DNA from: Lophium mytilinum
Lineage: Eukaryota; Ascomycota; Dothideomycetes; Mytilinidiales; Mytilinidiaceae
Assembly (NCBI GenBank): GCA_010093605.1
Contig: MU004185.1
Span: 455,334 to 519,333 of the forward strand
DNA: 64,000 nt
Reading direction: 5' to 3'
The translations under genes and the position numbers were made by a program. Below the pieces are notes generated by a model. It worked only from the letters and a program-made list of their open reading frames with translations. It was not told the DNA's origin and ran no database searches. Shown here one piece after another: positions 1-9,424 of this stretch. How positions within the stretch are numbered: the stretch's first letter is position 1; every line of letters begins with the position of its first letter.

Positions 1-1454
1 GTCAGACAGTGCCGATATATTTCCCGAGCGTGGATCACCAGGGTTGGCCCCTCAACTCCCTCAGTTTTGCCTGTGAGCAGAGAGCTCAAGCATGGCGTCA
101 AGGTCAATTTACCAACACGGTTGTAAGCAGGCGTTTGCAGGTTCCCTTGCCCTGCCTGAGCTGTACATTGCCTTCATCATCCTGCCACTCTATCCCACTC
201 GCGCTCGTCCAACGGGATATACAGGCTTCCAGGTTGGAGGCGCTAGCATTTTTCGTAAGATCGGAGCATTTCGGCAAGACACGCGTGGTCCTCAATATCG
301 TAGGCCTCGAGGGCGGCGTCTGGGTGTAATAAGTATCGGAGCGTCGAGTCTTGCGGGTGGCGGAGACATACCATCGGTCCGGTGGATTTGGTGACTCGCG
401 AAGATAGAATAAATTGGGAAGAAGACCCTCAACTACCTGAGATACTCTCCAAAGCCCGATTCAAGGTCTAAATTTCCCGCGGGCTAAGGAATTTAGGTAG
501 ATTGTCGCGTGTTGGTACTCGCAAGACTTGATCCAATGTTTCTTCAGGGGCTCTTTAGCTTTGTCAAGAAGGAGTACACAGGCCTATAGAAGGCATCCAC
601 CCTTGATACAATTTCGGGTTTGAGAAGTTCACATACTTGAACCCAAATCGAGGCATTTCAGAAAGCGGCAAAGTAGTGTATATAGACTTATGGCGATGCA
701 ATGTAAGTGAAAACTTACTTTTTAGGTATTTGGCGATATATGGCCTATGATCGTTAACTAGAGCTCCATTAGTATGCTTGGTAAATAGCAACAAAACGGG
801 GTTGGCCCTTTCGCGTGCTTGCTGCAAAACAGCTAACTATCTGGCCTCGAGTAGGCGTCGACGATCTTCTCCGCATGGTTTGATAGCTCTGCGATACGTC
901 GCAATGGTGCCACAGTTAGCGGGTTGGGTGAATGTTGGCATTTAGCCTGGCTTGGATGTTCTCGCTTTGTGGGTGCATCGTTTATGGTCCTTTTCCGTTG
1001 TAGAACAGATTTTTGAGAACTCGGCTTCTTTGGGGTTATGCAAGCCACAATTTGAGTATGATTGCCCTTAGTCTTCTTCTTTGGCGCCTCGAAGTCGCCA
1101 TGAGCGGGGGATTTGATGGCGGGGAAATAGTATCAAGGGAGTGAAAGAGCCCGAAAGAATGATATGAGGAAGATGATATACAGGAAATGAGCGTGTCTGC
1201 ATCTAGCGGATGGCAATAAAACCACCCTTGGATTCGACTCCGCGAATCCCAATGTAAGAGTCGACCTACGGTTCTCCCCGTTTCAATGCCCGTGGGGGTG
1301 TAAAGTATATATGTCAGTCTACGAGTTTCAGCCACCGAAGTAGCGCGTCTCGCCACTGGACAGTCGCGTTTTGGCAGGCCTCGGCAGTTTCTCTCCTCAT
1401 CTGTTCTGCAAACACCATCGAAAGTCGCATCGAAAATGCGCAATAAATCGTTCC
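1..1454. other. No recognisable gene
   Basis: Only short overlapping open frames on both strands, none with a recognisable family, signal peptide or convincing splice structure. The right end is the expected upstream region of the lyase relic that follows. I see no tRNA, repeat or transposon end here. The window edge may cut a gene on the left. Confidence 0.5.
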
Positions 1455-2320
1455 TCCATATCTCCTAGCACAATAACAGATGCTCATATTATTGCTCAGA
1501 CCTTCGGATTTACTGTCGACTTTGGACTCGTAGGAGTTCCTGTTTCTGATATAGCAGAACGAGCCATGAACCTGGGAATAAGATTCATCGGCTTCCGCAA
1601 CGAACAGGCCGCTGGCCATGCTGCCACTGCACATATATACTTGACTGGCAAGTCTGGAATACGTCTTGTCGTTCGGACCGGGCGTGCTCCACGCAATTGC
1701 AGGAGTAGGCAATTGTGGCTCCGCGTCTACGCGCTCGATACTGAATAGATTCCTGACTGGACTGAAAAGCCATATTGTCTAACTCTGGAATAGGTTGGGA
1801 ACTCATCAGCTGATTGCTTCCCTCTCTTACTTCTTGATGGTTCTGGTGAGACTTATCTTGTTGGCTAAGGCGACTTCTAGGAGCTCGATACTATATCCCT
1901 CCTCACACCCTACACAAAGCTCACAATACGACCGCCAAATCTCGCTGCTACACCCCAAACCATAGCAAATGCATACAGATGCTCAGGGTATGGAAGGCTA
2001 AGAACTGGCTTTGTGGGCCTGCCTGCGGACTTCATAACGGATCCTGTCGAGTCTCCCCAGGACATCGATGCTGTAGAACCGGTACCACCACCTCCAACTA
2101 CTGGCGCTCAGGACGCAAATTTATTCAAGATAGCGCAAGCTTTGGAAAGATGCCCGGGCGCTGCTCATAGATGTTGGGAAAGGTGCCGCGGATGCAAGAG
2201 CTCAAGGCGTAATTTGCGAATTCATGGACAAAGCACAAATACCCTTCTTACCGAGTCCAATGGGCAAAGGCGTTACACCAGACTCGCAACCTCGGAACGT
2301 GTCATCCGCTAGGTCCAGTT
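1455..2320 (+). pseudogene. 2-hydroxyacyl-CoA lyase / oxalyl-CoA decarboxylase-like relic (N-terminal half)
   Basis: Broken copy of a thiamine-diphosphate enzyme of the 2-hydroxyacyl-CoA lyase (HACL1) / oxalyl-CoA decarboxylase family, peroxisomal enzymes of 2-hydroxy fatty acid or oxalyl-CoA breakdown. Blocks in order match the N-terminal TPP-binding domain and the start of the central domain: IIAQTF and VGVPVSDIAE near 1490-1555, LGIRFIGFRNEQAA near 1575-1610, GPGVLHAIAGVGN near 1680-1720, TPYTKLTIRPPNLA near 1905-1950, GFVGLPADF near 2010, and [14 protein letters not shown] near 2233-2275. The blocks lie in different frames, with at least three frame changes (near 1675, 1970-2010 and 2150-2210). 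Two in-frame stops (TAA 1866-1868, TAG 1878-1880) stand where glutamine codons would fit. Similarity ends near 2320; the rest of the central domain and the C-terminal TPP domain are absent. The family call is strong; which subfamily is uncertain. Confidence 0.8.
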
Positions 2321-3153
2321 GTGGCTATCGAGTGCGATAGCGCTTTCGAGTTCACATTGCCGGTACTTATCAACTTCTTTCACTACAGAACTTTAGCTGG
2401 CATTCAAGCTCAAAGAAGAACGAAAATTCTCAATAGTCCTCGAAAAGGACCACAAAGTTGTAAACACTCCGGTAGTAATATCCAAGAGCTGCTGAAATCT
2501 ATTTATTTTGGCAATGGCGCGTTCGGTCGTTGATACTGCCACTTAACCGCTTGCAATATGTCGACGTATTTCAACTCAGCTAGCGTAAAGACTCTATAGA
2601 CACCGAGCAAACAGCAACACAGCATCATCTGTCTGCTCTATAAGCGACCCGAGAGCCCCCTGGATCAACATCGCAACGTGATGTGAAAAATGGAGTTGAC
2701 CTAATTACTCTCCAGATGTATGTGATCTAGAGACCATGACCTCGCAAGTCTGGAAGCGAAATCCGTGGCAACCATGGTACGTACGAGACAGCACCTCCAC
2801 CGCTCTACGAATGATGTACAACTACCTCCCGTGGTTCGTAATGACCTCGACAATATGGTACCCCGGGACGGAAATCAAAGCGCATCAGAGCGCATCAGAG
2901 CGCATCAGAGCGCACCAGAATGTTGGTATATGAAGGCAATGTGCGACGTCTTCTTCATCTTCTTCATACTTCAGCAACTATACTACTACTAGCACACTAT
3001 ACACAACCCTCAAACGCAGCAACCACCACGAAACCGTGCCAGCGACTCACCACCCGCCCTCCGTAGCACTTACACTACTACGCTCACACGCCACGTTCAC
3101 AAAACCTCTCTACCTCTCAAGAAACCCTCCACGTAGCAAACATTCCTACAAAC
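2321..3153. other. Intergenic, no gene seen
   Basis: Follows the truncated lyase relic. Contains the short direct repeat listed separately and otherwise only short unsupported frames. The last 200 bases are the C-rich, A-rich leader of the RING gene. Confidence 0.5.
2879..2919. repeat. 10-bp direct repeat, about 4 units
   Basis: The unit CGCATCAGAG is repeated three times perfectly and followed by one unit with a T-to-C change. It lies in non-coding DNA about 240 bp upstream of the RING-H2 start. Confidence 0.9.
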
Positions 3154-3744
3154 ATGTCTTCCAACACTACCTCAACGACCACGTGTGACGTCCGCCATAA
3201 ATGGGCCTTCCTCAAAATCGGCACCAAACGCATCGCCCCGTCTGACCCAGACCAACAATGCACCATTTGCCAAGATGCATGTTCTTCAGTCACGGACCCT
3301 GAAAACCCCACTCTGCGGATCACGCAGTGTGAACATTACTTCCACCATGACTGCTTGGTAGTCTGGCTGGACGAGAGCCCAACGTGCCCGAACTGTCGGA
3401 AGAAGCTGTTCGACGGCCGCACGGGTGAGCAAAGGCGGGCCTTGGTCTCGGCCTTATCTTCTGGTGTCGGCCCCCTGACTCGGCTGGATTTTATTAGGAT
3501 AATAGAAGACCTCTCTGAGGATGGGTGGCTTGAGTTTCAGGGCGAGCTTTTGAATACGCCGTTTCAATTTGTCAGTGAACCCGAACTAGAAACGGAAATA
3601 GAATTGGAGACAGAAGGGCAGTGGAGACCGGGAGATTTGGAAGATGAAGTGGAAGAGGGAGCAGAAGAGGAAGTGGAAGACGAAGTAGAAGACGAAGTAG
3701 AAGACGAAGTGGAAGAGGAGAGTGATCAATATGTATGGTATTGA
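3154..3744 (+). CDS. RING-H2 finger protein (putative E3 ubiquitin ligase)
   Basis: Intronless 196-residue protein. A canonical C3H2C3 RING-H2 finger covers residues 36-81: C36-x2-C39, C59-x-H61, H64-x2-C67, C78-x2-C81, so all eight zinc ligands are present. Such domains recruit an E2 enzyme and usually make the protein a ubiquitin ligase; the substrate cannot be inferred. No membrane segment or signal peptide is seen. The middle (about 90-140) is unremarkable. The last 45 residues are very acidic and include a run of Glu-Asp-Glu-Val units encoded by a 12-bp direct repeat at about 3652-3720, which may vary in length between strains. The start is the first ATG after a pyrimidine-rich leader. 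The nearest neighbour downstream is a small inverted-repeat element about 80 bp after the stop. Confidence 0.85.
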   Translation: MSSNTTSTTTCDVRHKWAFLKIGTKRIAPSDPDQQCTICQDACSSVTDPENPTLRITQCEHYFHHDCLVVWLDESPTCPNCRKKLFDGRTGEQRRALVSALSSGVGPLTRLDFIRIIEDLSEDGWLEFQGELLNTPFQFVSEPELETEIELETEGQWRPGDLEDEVEEGAEEEVEDEVEDEVEDEVEEESDQYVWY

Positions 3745-3825
3745 GCGCAAGTCTAAAGGTGCGAGATGATGGTTAGAGGAGGCAACGCCTATGATAGAGT
3801 CACAATTTGGGGTACAGAACTATGT

Positions 3826-4159
3826 CATAAGTCTGGGCACACAGGGTTGTCACTGCTTAGCTTCAATGTTGCACACTAGATACTACTGTAAGGGGTAGCC
3901 CCACTAGTCGGTGACCACCGTGTTAAGAGGTAGTCTAATTATCATTGTGTTAACTATTACATCTAATGTCGCATATTCAACTAAAGAAGCTTTAGTCCTG
4001 TTAAGGCAACACTGCTGTAGGGGGTGGCCTGATTGCGAAGGAGATGCTTGGTCAGGAGACAGCCTAATCTGCACGGCTTGAAACTTGACATCGCCTTAGA
4101 ATCCTCAAAGTATATAGGGGTGCCCCAAGCAGTGGTGAACCGGTGTGCCCAGACTTATG
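3826..4159. mobile_element. MITE-like element, copy A (about 334 bp)
   Basis: A perfect 17-bp inverted repeat (CATAAGTCTGGGCACAC at 3826-3842, its complement at 4143-4159) continues inward imperfectly to about 33 bp (to 3858 and from 4127, both reaching CACTGCTT). There is no coding capacity inside. The right 110 bp (about 4060-4171) is clearly similar to 34928-35040, which belongs to a second copy. Small size, terminal inverted repeats, no ORF and a second copy fit a non-autonomous DNA transposon. Similarity between copies runs about 12 bp past the core repeat (CCTGTCACAGTG), so the true end may be near 4171, and a terminus reading CACTGTGACAGG would resemble hAT-type ends. The superfamily and target-site duplication are not settled. 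Confidence 0.75.
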
Positions 4160-4417
4160 GCCTGTCACAGTGTACAATCAGGATAGCGGCGTGGCGTTTC
4201 AGGTCACCGGGCAACGCAAGTCGTGATCAAACATAAGACCTCAAGGCCTAGAGAGGTTTGCTCAAGTGCCTGGAAACATGATGTAGTTTAGTGTTCTGAA
4301 TGAAGTCTTATTTAAATGTAGAATGTGCCCTGGCGTTGTTCCTAAAGTAGCATGGTTGGCGGCTGGGTACTGCAGGGATGAAGTCTTTCAGGCGTTGAAA
4401 TGCTTCGGCATTGCTTA

Positions 4418-4705
4418 ACGCTTTTGCTCGCTCGACACCACCGTTAGGAAGGCCTTAGCTCGCGCGTATTCGACCAGCTAGAAGGTAGCCCAATCTCCGT
4501 TGCAATATTATAACCTTTACTTTGCACGCTTTCTCCTGTTTCACACCGTTGTTAGGAGGACCTTAGCCAGCAGGTGATCGACCAGCCAAACGGTACCCCG
4601 ATTTCCGCTGCAACCCTTTCGCTTTGCTTCTTACGCTTTTGCTTTCTTCACGCTACCGTCGGGAAGGCCTTAGCTAGCACGTCCTCGACCGGCCAAAAGC
4701 TTAGC
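4418..4705. repeat. Diverged tandem repeat, about 107-bp unit, 2.7 copies
   Basis: Three successive units begin at about 4418, 4526 and 4633, each with ACGCTTT near its start, then a CACC/ACCG block, GGCCTTAGC or GGACCTTAGC, and TCGACCRGC. The units have diverged but stay in register. The third is cut by the start codon of the F-box gene at 4707, so the repeat is effectively its promoter and 5' leader. Confidence 0.8.
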
Positions 4706-4706
4706 C

Positions 4707-6044
4707 ATGACTACTCCAATCGATGGTCTTCCCACGGAGCTTTTCCTCGAAGTCACCCGCTACCTCCGCCACGGCGACCTCTTCCAATTAATGCAAGTAT
4801 CCAAGCCATGCCGCCAGATCCTATCACCAATCCTCTGGAAAAGAATCGAGCTCCACAGACCGTCGTATCACTCAGACTACGCATATCCCCATTCTCACAC
4901 GGACGCGGGATGCGAGTCACGGCCGTATATGCATCTTCCAGAGTGGGAGCCTAACAGCTATCTCGACAAATACCACGCAGACGTCGCGAAGGCCTTTATC
5001 ATGATGTTTGAAAGCATGCCGAAGGACAGCTCAGAACGATTGCGCCGCCTCGCTTCTCAAGTACGGTGGCTGTGCCTGCACGTGGATCCGTACGAGGATG
5101 ACTCCGTCACGCGCAATTGTTGGAACATCTTCGCGCTGTTTACGAACCTGGAGTATCTGGAAGTGGATGCCGCGTGGACGGCATACAATGAAGTGGAACC
5201 ATTCAACCTCGGTGCGCAGCCATTGGCCAAACTCCGAGCTGTCAAACTCAGAGGTTATGTACCACGCGAAGTTGTGCAGTACTTCTGTCAACAACCATCC
5301 CGCATCGTCGATCTCGAGCTTGCGGTGCTGGATAACCCAATTGGCGGCACCTTGGCTTATGAACGGAAGAACCCTCCACCCGAGGCTTTAGAACCGCCAG
5401 AGGACTATGACGGCATGACCGAGGAAGACCTCGAAGCTTTAAACGACGAAGAGGATTTCGAAGAGGAGGAAATAGCCCCTCGTCCGCTCTGCTGGATGCC
5501 CGAGGGCTTAGGCTCTCAGTTCACCTTCCTAACGCGCCTTTGGCTGTGTAAACCCGGCGAACCCCGCCATCGTATCTTCCACGAAACGTACTACTCAATG
5601 CCATCAGATCAGCGGACACTGGACGCTTGGGTCTCAATTATTCGGGCCGCTAGAGCAACACTCGTTTACCTCACTCTCGAGGATCGTCTGGCCATCGAAA
5701 ATATCGAGACGGACAGCACAGGCAGCAACGAGTTCATGCAATATTATAGCCACGGACCTACCTATCACCGATTTGTCGCAACCGTTCTACCGGTACTAAT
5801 GGAAGAGGCGCAGTGGCCTGAGCTCAAATATCTGCAATTGTATGGGCTTGAAATTCACGACCCGACAAACAGCCACACTAGGGATCCACATGTTAACATA
5901 AGAACAAAGCTACGGCAGAGACATCCATATGCTGAGGTAGAGACCTATCTTGGGAGGAGAATGACCTTCGATAGCACAACCGGCGAAGTCGGCATGTACG
6001 GAGGTGATGGGATTGGGTGGGATTGTCTGGATGAGGATGAATGA
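4707..6044 (+). CDS. F-box protein
   Basis: Intronless, 445 residues. Residues about 5-48 fit an F-box (IDGLPTELFLEVTRYLRHGDLFQLMQVSK...), the module that binds Skp1 in SCF ubiquitin ligases. The rest is a long, probably leucine-rich substrate-binding region typical of fungal F-box proteins, with no recognisable Kelch or WD repeats. A strongly acidic segment lies at about residues 230-256 (TEEDLEALNDEEDFEEEE) and the C-terminal tail is also acidic. The start ATG directly follows the third copy of a 107-bp tandem repeat. The target is unknown. The F-box call is good; the gene model is simple because the frame is open throughout. Confidence 0.8.
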   Translation: MTTPIDGLPTELFLEVTRYLRHGDLFQLMQVSKPCRQILSPILWKRIELHRPSYHSDYAYPHSHTDAGCESRPYMHLPEWEPNSYLDKYHADVAKAFIMMFESMPKDSSERLRRLASQVRWLCLHVDPYEDDSVTRNCWNIFALFTNLEYLEVDAAWTAYNEVEPFNLGAQPLAKLRAVKLRGYVPREVVQYFCQQPSRIVDLELAVLDNPIGGTLAYERKNPPPEALEPPEDYDGMTEEDLEALNDEEDFEEEEIAPRPLCWMPEGLGSQFTFLTRLWLCKPGEPRHRIFHETYYSMPSDQRTLDAWVSIIRAARATLVYLTLEDRLAIENIETDSTGSNEFMQYYSHGPTYHRFVATVLPVLMEEAQWPELKYLQLYGLEIHDPTNSHTRDPHVNIRTKLRQRHPYAEVETYLGRRMTFDSTTGEVGMYGGDGIGWDCLDEDE

Positions 6045-6269
6045 TGCAGCTACCTGGCGATCGTTGAGCAGATGAGCTTTTTCTTAGCTTACGAACCTCT
6101 ACTCTACTCGCAATTACGTTCTCCGGTATTTGAGTCCATGTAGTCCCCAAGAGGTCACATCACTTCTATGGTAGCTCAAAAATAACGAAGAACATGCCCA
6201 ATACACAGATCGCTCATATTTCGAGGGATACTCTGTAATCTCTAGCTATCAGGGGTTGGAACCCTCCTC

Positions 6270-8921
6270 TTATACCGACTCAGCATCCTCAAAGAAACCA
6301 TTATCAATAATACCGTTGGAAAACTTGGTCGGCCTCCTCACGCCCATCTGAATATTTGCGCTGGTCTCGAAATTGCACATCCCACGGAGGCCTCCGCAGG
6401 TCATGTTGCAGATCCTATCCACGACGCACACGTTTTGATGAAACGACACCATAGCCTTCGCCGGCACAGGCGTGCATTCAACATCCAAGATCTCTCCTGT
6501 TGTTAGACTGAAGGTGACTCTTCCACCGTGATTGGTGGCTGCATCTTCCTCCATGTATGCGAGGATTTTGACCTTCTTGGCGTAGGTGATGATGCCGTTC
6601 CTTACGACCCAGCCGAATGTCGAGATGCTCTCGTCAACACCATGCCATGAGACTGCGATGATGCTGAGCGACTTTCCGCAAGTACCCGCAATCCAACGAT
6701 GGGAGTAGACGGTACCCCAGTTTCTTGGACCCCAGCCGGCGTCGCGCACACCAAGACCGTCTATTTTGTATTCCTCGCCTTTGATCTTTAAAGAGCCATG
6801 AACGATGCCCGGAATATCGAAATGATGAGAGGTGAAAGAGTTGATCTGTCCCTTCTTTGGATAGCAGTCGACGTCAGGGCCAGTATCGACACACGTGATC
6901 TTCCCGGAAACATCCTCATCCTCGACTGTCCAGATGTGCTCTCCATCCTCGAGCTCGCATCGGCAAGTGTCATCGCCGCTACCAAACCCATTCTTCGGTA
7001 GTAGATCAGCGTCCCGGAGTGGGACATGATGCATCCTCTTATACATGCCCTTCGGAGACAGGAGGTAATTCCACATGACGACTTTCCCTCCATCTTTCAA
7101 GTTTGGCTCGTGGCCCAACCGATGGAAGCCGCCGACTGCGCTCTTGTCATCCCACCAAACTAGCACAACGGAATTTTGCCAATTCTCTTGCGGTCCGGGT
7201 TTCTGTCTTCCGTTCACTTCGTCACCGTAGATCTGGAGTGTCTTCCCACCACTGACCTTAGCCAGCATATCTTCAGCCGTACGGTACCTGTCTGCGACGT
7301 AGTGGTGTCCATGCAGGCCATTTGTCTCTTTCAAATCCTGCTCCAAAGTTGACTCCAATTCCGCATTGCCGTTTGCCTTAGCAGCCTTCTCTTCGACTTC
7401 CGTCTCCTTTCTCGACGCGTCTTCCACCGAGCCATCCTCCTTCTTGTCTGCCGTACATGCCAGCCCCATCCCCATAAACGCCGGCGTGAATCCCAGTTCC
7501 ACCATGATGTACCTCAGATCGCGGTTGTGCCCCACCTGTAGATTCCTCGTCGCTCTCACACCACCCAGCATAGTCCTCAGTACCGAGTAGGCTAGCGTGA
7601 ATGACATGTACTGCATATTCAGCTCCTGCCCGCCGCTCTTCTTGTAGTGGTCCAGAAACTTCTCCCAAGGCATGTGCCTGCTGAGATGTGGCTGGATGTA
7701 TGCGAGATCCTGCTCCGGTGCGCCGAAGTCGGAGCACTCCCAGTCCAATACCCCCGTCAGCTTAACGTCCTCGAAGAGCACATTGTGGATGTTGAAGTCT
7801 CCGTGTGTGAGGACGGGCTTTCGGTCGTCCGCGGGAACATTCCGTTCCAGCCAGCTGAAAAGATACGTGATAAACGGAGACGGGAGATGCTCGATCCTGG
7901 AGGCGTAATCTCGCCATCCACGCAGGTTGCGGTGATACCGCGATTGCACGGTATCCTCCATCGCGCCCTCTTCGTCATATTTCTTGATCACTTCTTCGAA
8001 CTTCTCCAGTGGTATTGCGTGTAGCTCCGCTAGCTTCTCTGCTAGCTGAAACCACACTTCTTCGTCGATCTTCGCCTCGTGTCCCCCGAGGAAGCTGCCA
8101 GGGAGCTTTCCGCTGATCTTACTCATGGTGAAGAAGGTACCGTCAACACCCGGCAGGTTTTCGGCTAGGTCAATGGGTGTCGGAGCCGGGTAGCCAGTTG
8201 CGGAGACGGCTTTCAACAGATCATACTCTTGTGGTAATAGGAAAGACGAGTGTAGCATTATTGGCGCAGGGTCCGCTTTGCGAATTACCAGGTCTTCAGT
8301 GCTACCGGAACCATGTCTGACCGTAGCAAAGTAGGTCTGCTTTCCAAAACTGCCGGGGTTGGAGATGAAGGATGTCACGCTAAGGCTGGGGTCTTCGCGC
8401 TTGGTTTGTAGGAATGATTCGAAGAACTCTTTCGTTAAAGGCGGATTGGGCGAGTCATCTGGATGGGATGCTTCCCCTTTGAAGGGCTGGGGCTGGATGC
8501 TTTGGAGAGTGGTGTAGTAATCAAGCTCCCACTCCGCGGCCTTGCGGATGAATTCTGATGCCTTCGGGTCATGTGAGGCGACCTTTGTGAGTCGGGTGCA
8601 TAGCTCGTCTAGCTCTTCGGTCAACTGATCGTACTTCTCGCAAAGTGTGTCGAAGTCTCCGAGCGTGGAATAAGGGCGTTTCTGGCCGGCTTTCGTTCCC
8701 TCGAGGTGCTGCGTCATTTCGTAGTTCAAGGATTCTCCTTCTTCGATGCATTTCCGTAGAAGCGGTATAGAAGGGCCTTGTCGCTTCAGCAGATCATGTA
8801 GAGCTGGTTTGATGAGCTCAATCGCGCCAATGGCAGTGGGGTTAGTGAGGTCAGGAGCGACTGTTGTCTCAATCGCTCGGATGACGAGGGAGAGTGTCTG
8901 GGAGGTCGGATTGATTCTCAT
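6270..8921 (-). CDS. APH-type phosphotransferase domain fused to AttH/CrtC-like domain
   Basis: One exon; 883 residues from the ATG at 8921 (an in-frame ATG at 8972 would add 17 hydrophobic residues; I prefer the shorter start). Three parts are visible. The N-terminal ~150 residues are helical, resembling a domain that precedes phosphotransferases in acyl-CoA metabolism clusters. A kinase-like fold of the aminoglycoside phosphotransferase / ACAD10 type follows, with catalytic HGDFNIHN at about residue 370 and the metal-binding VLDWE about 15 residues later. From about residue 590 to the end is a beta-rich region (GFHRLGHEP, GVRDAGWGPRNWG, SHRWIAG, SISTFGWVVRNG) that resembles AttH/CrtC-like hydroxyneurosporene-synthase-fold proteins. 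The kinase motifs are complete. The substrate is unknown; in relatives such kinases act on hydroxy-acyl or small alcohol substrates (inference). It converges with the F-box gene, about 225 bp between stops. Confidence 0.75.
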   Translation of the reverse strand: MRINPTSQTLSLVIRAIETTVAPDLTNPTAIGAIELIKPALHDLLKRQGPSIPLLRKCIEEGESLNYEMTQHLEGTKAGQKRPYSTLGDFDTLCEKYDQLTEELDELCTRLTKVASHDPKASEFIRKAAEWELDYYTTLQSIQPQPFKGEASHPDDSPNPPLTKEFFESFLQTKREDPSLSVTSFISNPGSFGKQTYFATVRHGSGSTEDLVIRKADPAPIMLHSSFLLPQEYDLLKAVSATGYPAPTPIDLAENLPGVDGTFFTMSKISGKLPGSFLGGHEAKIDEEVWFQLAEKLAELHAIPLEKFEEVIKKYDEEGAMEDTVQSRYHRNLRGWRDYASRIEHLPSPFITYLFSWLERNVPADDRKPVLTHGDFNIHNVLFEDVKLTGVLDWECSDFGAPEQDLAYIQPHLSRHMPWEKFLDHYKKSGGQELNMQYMSFTLAYSVLRTMLGGVRATRNLQVGHNRDLRYIMVELGFTPAFMGMGLACTADKKEDGSVEDASRKETEVEEKAAKANGNAELESTLEQDLKETNGLHGHHYVADRYRTAEDMLAKVSGGKTLQIYGDEVNGRQKPGPQENWQNSVVLVWWDDKSAVGGFHRLGHEPNLKDGGKVVMWNYLLSPKGMYKRMHHVPLRDADLLPKNGFGSGDDTCRCELEDGEHIWTVEDEDVSGKITCVDTGPDVDCYPKKGQINSFTSHHFDIPGIVHGSLKIKGEEYKIDGLGVRDAGWGPRNWGTVYSHRWIAGTCGKSLSIIAVSWHGVDESISTFGWVVRNGIITYAKKVKILAYMEEDAATNHGGRVTFSLTTGEILDVECTPVPAKAMVSFHQNVCVVDRICNMTCGGLRGMCNFETSANIQMGVRRPTKFSNGIIDNGFFEDAESV

Positions 8922-9424
8922 AATGGGCAAGACGAAAAACGAAGAAATTTGAGAGATGAAACGGATAAGCAAACAGCGGTACTGGAGCCTTTATGTAGAA
9001 ACCGCTCTTACCCCAGATGTTTGACCCCAGACGTTCATCCGGGGACCATATCGTGGGGACGCTCCGATGACTAGGGTTTGCATACGGCCTACCCCATATG
9101 GGGTCGGCGAGAGCTCTTATGGGGTCCTTGCCGATTAAAACTAGGGAACGATGTGCATCCGGATGGTTGCATTCCGGATTCCGAGCACCTGGAAACATGG
9201 TTATGGCTTTCGACATAGAATCGTAAATGAGATGATTTAGAAACTATTGGATGGAACTCGTTTCCCGGGGATCGGAATCCAGATTGAACAAGATTCCTGG
9301 GAGAAATTGGGTTGATGCCTTGGTAGAAAGTCGACAGATAGATTATACTTATAGAATGATTTATAAGCATCCAATACTGTACGTGTATCAAATGGACGTA
9401 TTCTATAGGGTATTGCTGTATTTA
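8922..9424. other. Intergenic, upstream of the fusion gene
   Basis: Promoter side of the kinase-like fusion gene. CCCCAGA / CCCCATATGGGG-like motifs occur around 9010-9105. No gene is seen. The right half (9240-9420) is of normal nuclear composition and borders the mitochondrial insert. Confidence 0.4.
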
